This document shows positions 30,610 through 44,935 of a stretch of 58,683 nucleotides of DNA, in pieces. A program made the position numbers and the translations under genes. The notes under the pieces are model-generated. The model worked only from the letters and a program-made list of their open reading frames with translations. It did not search any database and was not told the origin of the DNA. Location of the stretch: NCBI GenBank assembly GCA_023627715.1, contig JAMAHW010000137.1:1-58683 (forward strand), written 5' to 3'. Origin of the DNA: Periconia sp. R9002 (taxonomy: Eukaryota; Ascomycota; Dothideomycetes; Pleosporales; Periconiaceae). Position 1 is the stretch's first letter; every line of letters begins with the position of its first letter.

Positions 30610-32545
30610 AAATTTATTAATCCCGGGCTAGTTCCCCAACCCGAACCGTATTTCGACTTAACACTAATCAGAGTCACGCATACGAAGATATTTCCGCCAA
30701 AAGGTCTAAATCTAAATCTTTAGAATAACAATCAGCAGCTACCAAACTTATTGCACATACTCCTTTCAGCGCCTGACGAGTGGTTAGTACCTATCTGAGA
30801 TAAGATTCACCGTGATATGATTACTCACGATTACTAGTAATTCCTTTTTCATGTAGTCGAGTTTCAGGCTACAATCCATACTCTATCCTTTTTTGTGGGA
30901 TTAGCTCCAATTCACATTATTGCATCCCTTTGTAAAGGAATATGTGGCACGTCTATAGCCCACAATATTAAAGCCATGATGACTTGTCTTAGTCCCTGTT
31001 ATCTATCCTTTTGTTACTGGAGAGCTGCTTTATTATATTAAATAAAACAAGGGTTTGCGTTAATTTAATGAACCTAACCAAATCTCACGACATTAACTGA
31101 AGACAGCCATGCAACGTCTGTGTTCTAAAAACAAATATCTAACCTTAATTAGGTATAAATCTTTAGGTCATTCAAATTGTGGTAAGGTTATTCGTGGATT
31201 ATCGAATTAAATAACATACTTCACTACTGGTTTCAGAAACGGTCTAATGATTTCAGTTCCTGCGTTGCCACATTACTCTTGAGGTGGAGTGCTTCCACTT
31301 TCATTTATAGTCCAGCCAAAAGCTAACCTATGGCACTCATCATTGTCTGCCCAGACTACGGGGGTATCTAATCCTCTTCACTCCCTGAGCCTTCGTCCCT
31401 CAACGTCAGTTATAGCACTTAAAGAAAAGGTTATAATATACTGACATATATAAAGAGTATTTCATAAGGAATAAATTCCTTATGTGTATAATTTCTTATA
31501 CTACTTACTCCGACCTTTAATTTAAGTACTTGTACATAAAGGTTTGCCTTCGCCGTTACCCGTCTTACTGGTATCAAAGGATTTTATTTCTCCACCAACA
31601 ATTCTGACAACCTCTCACATATCAAACTCTAGTGTATCAGGTACTGTAAAAGCCTTGTACACCGTCTAGGTACCCTATATACCTGGTAAAGATGAATAAC
31701 ACTCGTCTCCCTTGTCTTACCGCGACTGCTGGCACAAGATTTTGTCGAGACCTATGGATATAAAGTTTTCATTATAAGCTTTATCCAGAATTTTATAAGA
31801 CCTAGTCAAGCAAGTTAATAAACTACTTATATTAACTCTCATTCCTGCAAGTTGCTGGTTCAGCCGTTAGGCCATTGACCAATATCCCTCACTGCTGTAC
31901 TAACGCACTGGGGTTTTTTCAGACCCAGTGTGACCAATGGACCTCTCAGTCCTGATTACGGACATAAGCTAAATAGGATATTACCCTATTTACTACTTGT
32001 CCGGTGGTTGTTAATAATCAACTAAGAGCGAAATACTTTTTCTTTAAACATACTTATTATTATAGCCAGATAATCTAACCTATCAAAATCGTTGCAACCA
32101 GGGTGATTAGATTTAATCTGGGAGAGTGTCGGAATACAATTTGTTTCCGTCGGAATATAATTTGTCTCCTAAAAAAAAAAAGATTAATATTGTGGTCTTT
32201 TTATTACTCTCATTTTTTTTTTTCTTTAATTTATCTATTAAAAAAATTTTTTTTTCTAAAAAAAAAATCATTTTTCGCATTTTACGTATATTTTTCGCAA
32301 ATTGCATATATTTTAGGGGACAAATTTTTTTTTATTCCTATAATAATAATAATAAGTTGTAAATATAAGGGATTTATTTTACCTTACTCTTAGGTAGCTA
32401 TAACACCGATTACTCACCTGTACACCACTTCAATATTAATAGTTTATACAAACTAAATACTGACGTTCGATTAGCATGTGTCAAGCATTTGCATAGCGTT
32501 CAATCAGAGCCATCATCAAACTCAAATAAAAAACTTTTTTCTCTT
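30610..32545 (-). rRNA. rns: mitochondrial small subunit rRNA
   Basis: The 5' end is marked on the minus strand by GAGTTTGATGATGGCTCTGA with AACGCTATGC near 32470-32525. The 530-like and 790-like regions appear at about 31560 and 31350 (GATTAGATACCCCCGTAGTC). The 3' part near 30630-30670 reads AAGTCGAAATACGGTTCGGG, equivalent to the end of helix 44. The ends are approximate. A low-complexity AT expansion sits at about 32160-32350. No intron is evident. Confidence 0.92.
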
Positions 32546-32784
32546 AAAAAAGTCAAAAGAATAATTGTTTTCGTAAAAAATCTATAATACTCTAATTCAA
32601 ATTAGGTTTTTATATCTTTTCATTTTGTAAATAAACTATTAAAATAACAATTAAAAATGTATAGTATTAAAATAACAATTAAAAATGTATAGTATATAAA
32701 TTATTATAATTGTTATTAAAATAACAATATTTAAAAATATAACTTATAAATAAATTATATATATATAATTTAATAAACTAACTT

Positions 32785-32856
32785 ATTCTTATCTAAGATT
32801 CGAACTTAGATTCAGATATTAGAAGTATCCTGTTCTGCCAATTAAACTAATAAGAA
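32785..32856 (-). tRNA. trnR: tRNA-Arg (TCT)
   Basis: Acceptor TTCTTAT/ATAAGAA, D-arm GTTT/GAAC, anticodon stem-loop GGATA-CTTCTAA-TATCT, T-arm CTAAG-TTCGAAT-CTTAG. Confidence 0.92.
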
Positions 32857-33741
32857 TTATAAAAAAGTAATTTATATAAATTTAATAAAAATAATTTACT
32901 CCATTACTATATAATTATATAAAATTATTTAAAACATTACTATTTAATTAAAAATATAATTTACTACATTACTATTTAATTATATATAATATATATATAT
33001 CACATGTCATATCTCTATTTTTGTAAGAGTTAATATACTTGTTATCATATCTCTATTTTTGTAAGAGTTAATATACTTGTTATCATATCTCTATTTATCT
33101 ATATAATGTATATTTATGTATATAATGTATATTTATGTATATTATGTATATTTATGTATATTATGTATATTTATGTATATTATGTATATTTATGTCTATT
33201 ATGTATATTATGTATATTTATGTCTATAATGTATTTTATGTCTATTATGTATTTTATGTCTATTATGTATATTATGTATATTTACGTATATAAATACGTG
33301 GTGCTTAAAAAAATAAGGTAAACCATCTTAATCTAAATTAAGTGGGATTTATCTATATAGATATAACTTTTTAGTAACGGTTGAATATTTTTTATTCGAA
33401 GGTAAGCGTAATAGATTACAGTATGATAATTTTTTTTATACAATAATGTATTTGTTAAATTAGTAATATTACATAAATACCACCTTTAAATTAAAATAGA
33501 TAATATTTATTTCTTTTAATGAAAAAATGTTTATAAATACTTTTTTATTTCTAACTTAATTTATAAAATATAAAATATTCTATAGACTTTTTTTAATTTT
33601 TTGTTTAAATTATACCAAAGTATAATACATTATAAAAACTGTTTTTAATTTTTAGCTTATAATAAAAATATTTTAAGTATAAATATAGACTATTACAATA
33701 AAAAGAAAAAGCCGTATTTTGAACGTCTAAACATACACAAA
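32857..33741. other. strand-switch spacer upstream of cox3
   Basis: Divergent transcription units meet here (rns/trnR on minus, cox3 on plus), so promoters for both strands may lie here, but I cannot point to a motif. The spacer includes a 50-bp duplication with ATCTCTATTTTTGTAAGAGT at 33005-33090 and an array of TATGTATATTTATGTATAT units at 33095-33290. Confidence 0.6.
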
Positions 33742-36075
33742 ATGTTAAATCTATACAGAAGAAATTTTCAAGCTCATCCTTTTCATCTTGTTTCTCCTTC
33801 TCCTTGGCCCTTATATACATCACTTAGTTTATTAACTCTTACTACATCAGGAGTTTTAACTTTTCATGGATTTGCCCATGCAGATAATAACCTATTTTTA
33901 AGTTTAACTGTTCTAATATTATCTATGTCATTATGATTTCGAGATATAATTGCAGAGGGGACATATTTAGGTAATCATTCCCTTGCAGTACAGAGAGGAC
34001 TTAATCTAGGTGTAGCATTATTTATAGTATCTGAAGCTTTATTCTTTTTAGCCATATTTTGAACATTTTTCCATAAAAAATTTTGAGCATTTTGGGTATA
34101 GGAACCAAAGTAGCGTTTTGTGGATAGGAACCAAATTCCGGGAAAACCCTAAAACTCTAATAACTAAGCTTCATAAGGAAACTTATAAAGTGGCCCCATT
34201 AATGCCGGGGGTATAGTAACATGATTAGAGATTCTTGATAAAAGAAATGGGCTATCGCGGATCTAAATCAGATAATTATCTGTAAAAGAGCAACGAGTAG
34301 ACGATTCCTCAGTATTTAAAAAAGTACTGTAAGGTGTATTCTAAGTGCCAGGGAAACCTGGTTTTATACAATCTATAAAATATGTTAATACTATATATTT
34401 TCTTATATAAATAATTTTTATAAAAAAAAATTCTCTTTTATCCTTATTACCCTATATATTTATCTAGTTAAGTAATGTATTTTAATTTTTAATATGATTA
34501 AAAAAATAGCTTAAATCGATAGCGTTATTTGTTTTGCGTACGATGAATGATATATTTATTTAAGTGATATTACCGATCTAGGTATAAAATGGCCTATATA
34601 GTAAAAGCAGCTTTTTACAAAGGTATTTTTATGTATAATAAAGATAGCCTTGTTAGATAAATCGCTTTTTTGGAGTATATACTGTATATATATATATTAG
34701 TAGTGGCTACTTAAATATAAAGCATATTTTTTTTTTGAAATTTTAAAATTCATTATCATTTTTTTTTATATGCCCTTTTAACTAAATAATTTTATTTTAT
34801 ACTTTTAAAGCTAGTAGTAAATGATAATAAAATAATAAATCATTTAACAGTTAAAGGTTTAAAACCATATAAACTAAAGCTAAATTTTACACTATAAATC
34901 GTGACAGTTTAAAGGCAGCTTCCCATAACATAGACACTGTTTTTATACCAGAGATTAAATTTTTAAAAATAAAAAAAAAGTTTATATGTTAGCTTTTTAA
35001 CTTATTATAGGATATGCCTTTTTTATAGCATTTAATAAATACTCTACGTTTAAGTTAAGGAAACTATTATTTAGGTTTATATTTAATAAATATGTCTGAT
35101 ATGAAAGCTTATTAAATTACATAATTTATACTTTACTTTAAATTGTGGTATATATAAAAGAGGTTTTGTTTAATTTATTGTTTAAATTTTTTAGATGTTT
35201 TAAATTAATTCTTATATTTGAAAATTTTAAACTACACGGTATAAAATCCAAAAATTACGGGTATAATAAAAAAAAACGCTATAAAAAACGCTATAAAAAA
35301 CGATATAAAAAACGATATAAAAAACGATATATTTAATACTATTTGTTATATTTAACTATGTTTGTTATATTTAATATATTTTGTTATATTTAACTATGTT
35401 TGTTATATTTAATATATTTTGTTATATAAAAAACGAGATAAAAAAAAGAAAAGCGGCTATTATTTTTAAAAATAAAGAACATTAAATTAGAGAGGGATTA
35501 GATCAAACAAAGAAAATAAAAGTATAAATCCATAAAAATCGTATTAACATTATTGTATATAATTAAAAATTTAAAAACACATATTGTGTTTTTTAACGAG
35601 CGCTCTTTCTCCTGCAGTTGAATTAGGTGCTATGTGACCTCCAATGGGAATAGAAGCTATTGATCCTTTTGAATTACCATTAGTTAATACAGTTATATTA
35701 CTTTCTTCAGGATTTACTGTTACATATGGACACCATTTTTTTATTAATGGAAAAAGAAGTAAAGCCTTATACGGTTTACTATACACTATTATTTTAGCAG
35801 TTATATTTACATTTTTACAAGGTGTAGAATATTCAGTGTCTCCATTTACTATATCAGATGGAGCTTTTGGATCATGTTTCTACTTTGGAACAGGGTTCCA
35901 CGGATTACATGTAATGATAGGTACAGCATTTTTAGGTGTAGCTTTATGACGTTTATTAGCATACCATATGACAAATAACCACCATCTTGGACTGGAAGCC
36001 GGAATTTTATACTGACATTTTGTTGATGTTGTATGACTATTCTTATTTATATCAATATATTATTGAGGATCGTAA
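33742..36075 (+). CDS. cox3: cytochrome c oxidase subunit III (two exons)
   Basis: Cox3 is a core membrane subunit of complex IV. Exons are 33742-34074 and 35599-36075, giving 269 aa, the usual length. Exon 1 starts [20 protein letters not shown] and ends IFWTFFH; exon 2 begins [20 protein letters not shown] and ends [16 protein letters not shown] before TAA. The 5' exon ends in T and the intron ends in G. Trp is TGA at several sites. After the stop, the same frame continues into a decayed Tyr/Asn-rich stretch (listed separately). Confidence 0.95.
34075..35598 (+). mobile_element. group I intron in cox3 at nt 333
   Basis: Core-like elements follow the 5' splice site: AATTCCGGGAAAACCCTAAA (P) near 34130-34150, AGCAACGAGTAGACGATTCC (R) near 34289-34309 and a candidate S element near 34340. 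The rest is AT-rich; the only ORF of note (35145-35336) ends in an array of AAAAAACGATAT-type repeats and resembles no endonuclease. The intron appears to have lost its homing gene. Confidence 0.75.
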
Positions 36076-36350
36076 ATAAGGATTGTAAAGAATGATCGTA
36101 TCCAGACCGATACTACTTATCCTAGTTATAACGGTGACAATGCTAATTATATAGGTGAATATAGTAATTAGCCTAGTTAATAAAATTATAATTTTAAGGG
36201 TGATTATGCTAGTGGTTATTATGTTAATTATAATATCAACTTTTATTACAAAATGGCTATTATGATAGTGATGGTAATGCTAATTATATTTGGGGTTATC
36301 CTGATTATGATAGTGATCATAATGGAGTCAGGAAGAAGGAAAGGGTTTAA
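36076..36350 (+). pseudogene. decayed Tyr/Asn/Asp/Gly-rich tail after cox3
   Basis: In frame with cox3 after its stop, sequence reads KNDRIQTDTTYPSYNGDNAN and YIGEYSN before another stop. Further on, with frame changes, it reads NYNFKGDYASGYYVNYN and YYDSDGNANYIWGYPDYDSD, then VRKKERV. The repeated [YN]-x-[GD]-[DN]-A-N-Y pattern suggests one eroded repetitive protein, perhaps once a cox3 extension or a separate ORF. Confidence 0.5.
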
Positions 36351-37318
36351 ATAGAAGAATAGAATATATTAAAATATTAATGTAAATCTCTAATATTTCT
36401 ATTTTACATGAAAACTTACGTCAAAAAGATAAAAATACACTTAGGTGATCTAAAAAAATATACCTATCTTAGTAAACTTATTGTTGAGTTGCTGATAGAA
36501 ATCCCAATATATGAGATTAACCATTATTTAATGAATCTTATAAAAAAGACTAAGTATAATAAAACATAAAACTTTTTTTTTGAAGCTAGAAGCTAAACAA
36601 ATAGCTATTAATTAATCATTTAAATAAACAGATACATCTTATATCAGTTAGTGTAAACCTACTAATATCATTATAGGTCCATCTAGTTTAAGTTTTCGTG
36701 AAAAAGTTTTAAAAAGTAACCCTTACATTACTATAGCGATTAGGGTTATAAATTAGAGAATATTTTGTTAGACTATGGAATAATATTTTTTATCCATTTT
36801 TTTTTAATTAGACTTTTTCTATACGAAATGTTATATACAGCATTTTTAGGTGTAGCTTTTTATCTCCATTAGCTATAAACAATACCCTAAATAGTTAGGG
36901 TATTTTAGTTAAATTTAAATAAATATTAATTATAATTTATAAATATGTACTTTATATTCATATATGCTTATAAATATGTACTATTTATACATATTTGTTT
37001 ATAAATATGTACTATTTATGCATATATCTTTATATATAATTTAGTTTATAAATAAGTATAATATATATATACCGTACTACATATCATACTATGTCTTATA
37101 CCGTACTACATATCATACTATGTCTTATATTTTACATCAAAATAAGTGGCGTTAGGTCTTTATATTTCTTAATATTTATATGGTTCGATTCCATAAGCCT
37201 ACTAAGTATTCTATTATCCCGTCCTTCTATCTTCTCTATATATATATACTAGCTTATATGATAATATAGCTATATAACGCTTTTTTATAAATTTAAATAT
37301 ACTATCCTTTAATATAAA
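36351..37318. other. spacer between cox3 and atp6 with a cox3 fragment
   Basis: At 36829-36875 a copy of cox3 35914-35960 (ACAGCATTTTTAGGTGTAGC) is present with divergence. Repeats ATAAATATGTACTATTTATR occupy 36940-37025, and TACCGTACTACATATCATAC plus TATGTCTTA is duplicated at 37068-37127. No functional gene is recognised. Confidence 0.7.
37153..37201 (+). pseudogene. tRNA-like relic
   Basis: TAGGTCT/AAGCCTA can form an acceptor-like stem and the T-arm TATGG-TTCGATT-CCATA is intact, but there is no room for D and anticodon arms. The T-arm half is the same as in the relic at 30527-30586. Confidence 0.5.
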
Positions 37319-38089
37319 ATGAATAACTTTTTTATTATAAGTCCTCTTGATCAGTTCGAAATTAGAAATCTATTTAGTATAGAAACTCCACTTTTAGATA
37401 ATATGAACTTATCTATAACCAATATTGGTTTATATATGACTATTGCTTCTTTTTTAGCTTTCTCAGTTAGTATATTGGCAAATAACATTGGAAATATTAC
37501 ACCAAATAAATGATCTTTCGCTAATGAAACTTTATATGCTACAATTCTTAGTATTGTAGTTAATCAAATAAACAATAAAAAAGGACAAGCATATTTCCCA
37601 TTTATGTATACTTTATTCATTTTTATATTAATAAATAATCTTATAGGTATGGTACCTTACAGTTTTGCATCAACATCCCATTTTATCTTAACATTTTCAC
37701 TTAGTTTCACTGTGGTATTAGGTGCTACTGTTTTAGGTTTTAAAGAACATGGGTTAAAATTTTTTTCTTTATTTGTTCCTGCAGGATGTCCATTAGGATT
37801 ACTTCCTTTATTAGTGTTAATAGAATTTATCTCATATTTAGCAAGAAATGTATCTCTAGGGCTTAGATTAGCTGCTAATATACTAAGTGGACACATGCTT
37901 TTAAACATATTAAGTGGATTTACATATAATATTATGAGTTCAGGTATTGTTTTTTTCTTTTTAGGGTTGTTACCTTTATCTTTTATAATAGCTTTTTCAG
38001 GGTTGGAACTTGGTATAGCCTTTATACAATCTCAAGTATTTGTAGTATTATCTTGTTCTTACATAAAGGATGCACTAGAACTACATTAA
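37319..38089 (+). CDS. atp6: ATP synthase F0 subunit a
   Basis: This proton-channel subunit of ATP synthase is 256 aa with no intron. It starts MNNFFIISPLDQFEIRNLF and contains the conserved helix SLGLRLAANILSGHMLLNIL with the essential Arg, and ELGIAFIQSQVFVVLSCSYI near the end. The internal stretch HFILTFSLSFTVVLGATVLG to KFFSLF is the source or sibling of the piece fused into nad4. The stop codon lies exactly where similarity to a copied nad4/orf847 segment begins, so the present 3' end may have been created by that insertion. Confidence 0.96.
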
Positions 38090-38515
38090 TAACTTTAATT
38101 TTATGTACTGTTGTATTTGGTATATATTCTGCACCTATTTTAAATGCTATTCATTATTCTGTTAGTACTTTAATTTACTCTTCTGATATTAACACTATTA
38201 CTTGTGATGCACCTCTAGGATGAGGAAAATACTACCCTGATTATTCAAACTTCTCTACTTCCTTTTGATCCTATAAGAGATTTGAGTCCGGATATTGAAC
38301 CTATAGGGAATCCTAATCCGGCACCTATGACACATACAGAGGAGCTAACACAACATTTAAGGATAGCTCATGCTAATGGAGAACGTACACTCAATCAAGC
38401 CAGAGTATATTTCCAACTTAATTTTACTAATACTCGTCAAGAAGTACGCCTGTCTAAGATTCTTATTTGTGTGATAAGGGATAACCCTGGTTGATTTACC
38501 TCTAGGGGGTATGAC
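38086..38515 (+). pseudogene. deletion derivative of orf847 with a nad4-end copy, 3' of atp6
   Basis: From 38086 the DNA matches orf847 near its start: the nad4-like VFGIYSAPILNAIHYSVST, TITCDAPLGWGKYYPDY, NFST. It then jumps at CTTCC to the later part of orf847 (FDPIRDLSPD), deleting about 1.5 kb and shifting frame. The distal part reads IEPIGNPNPAPMTHTEELTQ and on to RDNPGWFTSRGYDLY before TAA; this end no longer resembles orf847. It is not a functional gene as it stands. Confidence 0.85.
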
Positions 38516-38668
38516 TTATATTAATGTTTTATTGAATCAGACCAATTTAGCCAGTTTAAGAATAAATTATAATAATATAGATTAAAATAATTTAATCCCT
38601 ATCCTATAATATCTTAAATTGATTATAAAGATAGCCATAGTTTTTGATTATTAATATATAATTATAAT

Positions 38669-38826
38669 ATTTAACCTAACTTATTCTTAATACTTTTTCT
38701 AGCTAAGTAAAATCTAGTTAGTATAAAAGTTAACATGTGTAAAATTAACTTTTTATAACATATCGCAAACAATTTTTGGTTTGTAAAATACAGAGAAGAC
38801 TACTTTATATAAGTGGGTAAAGCTGT
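38669..38826 (+). repeat. R2 copy 1: 158-nt element 3' of atp6
   Basis: It starts ATTTAACCTAAC and ends AAAGCTGT. Predicted hairpins: CTAGCTAA with TCTAGTTAG, AAAGTTAA with TTAACTTTT, CAAAC with GTTTG, then CAG-AGAAG-hairpin-AAAG-CTG. It differs from copies 2 and 3 at only a few positions. It lies in sense orientation after atp6 and the orf847 relic. Confidence 0.88.
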
Positions 38827-40416
38827 AAAAAAAAAATAAAAAAAAGGAAATAAACATATCATAATTTATACATCATATCCCCGTACATTAACAGAATATA
38901 CATTATATAAATTTATAATTAAGTAATAAAAATACACTTATATTTTTTAATAATTATAATAGAGTAATTTGACATAGATAATATTTATATTTTAAATTAT
39001 GTTTATCTAAATTAGACTATAAGCTATATTTATTATAACTTTATTTACCTATAGTGAATTATGTTTTTTAACAATTATATTTATTATTGAACATTTTACT
39101 AAAATGTTTTTGTATTTTTAAGTATTTTTTTATTATTATGTAAAAAAAAGTTTTTTAATATAATTGCAACAATTACTATAACCCTTTCCAGTACTATACG
39201 GCTAATATTTGTTAAACATGTAGTCTTTTTATAAATATATAATATATTTGGTTTATTTATATAAAACTGTATAGTATAGCACATTATTAGATAATATACG
39301 GTTCGTACATTATATATTTTTTTTATAAATATTATATGAAAATATTAATTATTAATTAAAAAATTAATAGTTTAATTTAAATAAATTTCAAATGGATCAA
39401 AAGGACTTATAATAAATAGGTAATTAAACATAAAAAGGTATTAAATATTCCTAAACTATTATGTGTAATATATAAAAATAATAGACCTTATCTAGTAAAA
39501 TAGTAATAAGGTGTATTAATGTACTGTTTAAAGTTTCAGGTTTATAATATATATATAGGGATAATAAAAAAAAAATAGTCTATAATTTAAAAATGTTTTC
39601 GTTGCATATTCTGTGAGTGGAAGGGTTATTTTGTTAAGGTACTCTCATATATTATTAACTTTTAGAGTTTATATGCAGATACATATAGCTATTTTTTGAA
39701 GAAAATACTGTTTATGTGTAAAATTATAAAATAATATCTTTTAGGGCTTATAGCTATGTAGCTTATTTATATTAAATAATTTATCTATAATTCATTATAA
39801 TTAAAAATTTTATTAAACAAATTAAAAAGATTAAATTTTTTATATTAATGTTTTAAACTTGTGATCCAAAAGTAATAAATAATGTTTATATTATATACTT
39901 TTTTATATTATATACTTTTATATATTGTATACTTTTTTATGTTGTATACTTTTTTATATTGTATACTTTTTTATATAAGGAAAGTTTTATGATTTAAACA
40001 TAGCAGGGAAGTCCGTTGATTTTTAAATAGCTTTTTAAGTGAGGCACAAGCTTAGGTCTTAGACAGAAATTACAAATAATAAAAATTATCAATCTTTTAT
40101 TAAAATTATTAAATAGCAAGCCTTAAAATCACTTTTTTTAGTTAAATATTACAAACTAGATCCGGCTTATTTGTATCCAAGATAAAAATTAATGCTTTTT
40201 TTGTTTATTATGTTATTTTTATATAATTGTTTTGTTAATGAATTAGATATATATTTTTAATTTAGAATATAAAAATTAATAAATATTCTAGCAATATGTT
40301 TTTACTCTAGCTATATCTATTTACCCTAGCTATATGTTTTTACCCTAGCTATATCTATTTACTCTAACAACTGTAAATAAATGTATTAACTATTGTTTAA
40401 ATACCACACAAAAAAG
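38827..40416. other. long AT-rich spacer upstream of trnC/cox1
   Basis: No gene is recognised in about 1.6 kb. It holds five units of TATATTGTATACTTTTTTA at 39890-39975 and a duplicated CTAGCTATATSTTTTTACC unit near 40300-40365. The cox1 promoter could lie within it. Confidence 0.55.
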
Positions 40417-40487
40417 GGGGTATGTGCACACGGCTGTGCATTTTGACTGCAAATCATAAATTTAAGGTTCGACTCCTTCATACCTCT
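40417..40487 (+). tRNA. trnC: tRNA-Cys (GCA)
   Basis: Acceptor GGGGTAT/ATACCTC, anticodon stem-loop with GACTGCAAATC, T-arm with TTCGACT. It is the only tRNA on the plus strand. Its 3' half is part of the segment duplicated at 51195. Confidence 0.9.
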
Positions 40488-40698
40488 TAATATAGTATTT
40501 ATTTTAAACTAATTTTTTTAACACTATACTTTTTATTTTTTTTACTAAATATGTGGACTTTTATAAAACTAATGTTTTATATAATATGATAGGTTTTTGG
40601 TGTTGTGAAATTAACTTAGTTCACAATTATTAATTTGTAAAATTAACATAAGTTAATAAATTAATAATTTAAAAAACACTGCCTAGTATTCAAGTTTT

Positions 40699-43209
<2,511 letters not shown>

Positions 43210-43222
43210 TAAGACCAAAAGA

Positions 43223-44338
43223 ATGATTAAGTTTTTTTATATGATTAAGTTTTTTTATATGATTAAGTTATTTTATATGTTAAAAGTAATAAGGATAGAA
43301 ATAACTAAAATTATGGAAGCATTAACCGATCTTATACCAGAATGGACTGAAGATATTGTATCTTGGCTTGATAATCTTTTTGGTAATAAGAACAAAAAAA
43401 ATAGCAGTAATTTTTTTGATAAGGAAAGTCCAGATAACAATGATCCAGAAAACTCAGGTCCAGACAACAATGATCCAGAAAATTCAGGTCCAGACAACAA
43501 TGATCCAGAAAATTCAGGTCCAGAAAGTTCAGGTCCAGACAAAAATGATCCAAATAAAGGTTCAAGTGAGGGTGGTGATAAATCTAAATTACTGGATAAA
43601 GGAAAAGGTAAATCTATGGATTCCAATCCAAACGCTTTACCTGAACAAGATATATATAAAAAATCCCCCCTTACAGAAGCAGAAATTAAAGAGGCAGAAG
43701 AAGAGTATAATTACCAAGTAGCTAGGTTAGCTAAAATACAAGGTGAACTACAAGATAAAGCAGGAGAATCCTCTACAGGTGGATTAGTAGCTGAACAATT
43801 AAAAAAACTCCTACAACCATCAGAAGGTGTGCAAGAGCAACCTTCACAAGGTGTGCAACAGCAATCTTCAGAAGGTGTGCAAGAGCAACCTTCACAAGGT
43901 GTGCAACAGCAATCTTCAGAAGGTGTGCAACAGCAATCTTCAAAAAGTGCGCAAGATACGTGTTTAGCGTCTTATTATTCTATTCAGGAGAAGTATCTGG
44001 TAGCTGCACGTAGATTTAACGATGTTAATGAAATATTAACTGGAACTACTCATATAGATGAAGCAGAAAGAGCAAAATTAGTAGCTGAAAGTATACGTCT
44101 TAGAAAGGATGTAGATACTATCGCTGAGCACGTTAATATAGCAAGAAGTTTAGTAGATATACCTTCAGAGCCAGAAAATTATTATAGCGAAGAAGAGTAT
44201 AGCGGTGAAGAGTATGACAGCGAGGAAAATAGCGAGGAAAATAGCGGGAAAAAATCTTCAGATGAAGAATCTAGAACTTCTAAACGTCCAGAATCTTCAG
44301 ATGATGATTCTAGACCTTCTAAACGTCCTAGAAACTAA
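43223..44338 (+). CDS. orf371: acidic, repeat-rich orphan protein after cox2
   Basis: ATG lies 13 nt after the cox2 stop. The protein begins with three repeats of MIKFFY (18-nt DNA repeats), then LTDLIPEWTEDIVSWLDNLF, a possible amphipathic helix, then NDPENSGPDN repeats, a KLLDKGKGK stretch, Gln/Ser repeats (EGVQEQPSQGVQQQS), a helical region (about 245-305) and an acidic end with SKRPESSDDDSRPSKRPRN. Both Trp codons are TGG and the frame has no TGA, unlike the core genes. I recognise no family. Close spacing suggests co-transcription with cox1-cox2, and the R1-C element follows 420 nt after its stop. Confidence 0.7.
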   Translation: MIKFFYMIKFFYMIKLFYMLKVIRIEITKIMEALTDLIPEWTEDIVSWLDNLFGNKNKKNSSNFFDKESPDNNDPENSGPDNNDPENSGPDNNDPENSGPESSGPDKNDPNKGSSEGGDKSKLLDKGKGKSMDSNPNALPEQDIYKKSPLTEAEIKEAEEEYNYQVARLAKIQGELQDKAGESSTGGLVAEQLKKLLQPSEGVQEQPSQGVQQQSSEGVQEQPSQGVQQQSSEGVQQQSSKSAQDTCLASYYSIQEKYLVAARRFNDVNEILTGTTHIDEAERAKLVAESIRLRKDVDTIAEHVNIARSLVDIPSEPENYYSEEEYSGEEYDSEENSEENSGKKSSDEESRTSKRPESSDDDSRPSKRPRN

Positions 44339-44757
44339 TCTTTATTATGTTATAATGTTTAGCATTGGATTTTGCGTATACTAAAGTAATCTTTGTTATT
44401 TACAATTTAAGTATTAAAATTTATACTTATTTTGGTGTACTAAAATAATTTTACATTTTTACTAGATAGGTTCGTTTTTTTTATGCTTATAGTTTTGTGA
44501 TTTATTGAAATCTTATACGATTTTGTATAGTATATTTATTGAAATCTTATAGGATTTTTTATAGTATATTTATTGAAATCTTATAGGATTTTTTATAGTA
44601 TGTTTTTTTAAATCTTATACGATTTTGTATAGTATGTTTTTTTAAATCTTATACGATTTTGTATAGTATGTTTTTTTGCTAAACTTTTATGAACCTTGGA
44701 GTAATAACTATTATTTATAGATTGCTCTATTTTATTTTAACTGTACTTGTGTTATTA
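44339..44757. repeat. spacer with 33-bp repeats
   Basis: A unit of about 33 bp (TTTATTGAAATCTTATAGGA onward) is repeated five times at 44498-44672 with small changes. No gene is seen. Confidence 0.85.
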
Positions 44758-44935
44758 TTAACTCACTAACATACTAGTTAGTGGATCCCGTTATATAGCT
44801 TTTTATTAAAAAGCTTACGGAAATTCTTAGTTAGTAGTCTACTTAAATTTATACTATTTTTAACCTAGGTATAATTTTTAGATAGTTTACTGCTAAAGGG
44901 GAGAAGAACTGTTTTTAATAGATTAAAGCCCACCA
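44758..44935 (+). repeat. R1-C: structured element 3' of cox1-cox2/orf371
   Basis: TTAACT, a perfect hairpin CACTAAC/GTTAGTG, GATCCC, a hairpin CCGT...AGCTTTTT/AAAAAGCTTACGG, an AT-rich variable stem (CTTAG/CTAAG type), GGGGAGAAG, a hairpin CTGTT/AATAG, TTAAAGCCCACC. The first hairpin is the strongest in the family. Confidence 0.8.

Noticed and set aside
33106..33321. 71-codon ORF upstream of cox3
   Set aside because: It is translation of a TATGTATATTTATG repeat array.
34075..34110. Cox3 ending at the stop a few codons into the intron
   Set aside because: The frame after IFWTFFH (KKFWAFWV, then stop) is unlike Cox3, while exon 2 at 35599 restores the conserved sequence and the normal length.
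35145..35336. 63-codon ORF in the cox3 intron as a homing endonuclease
   Set aside because: It has no LAGLIDADG or GIY-YIG motif; half of it is a Lys/Arg/Tyr repeat from tandem DNA units.
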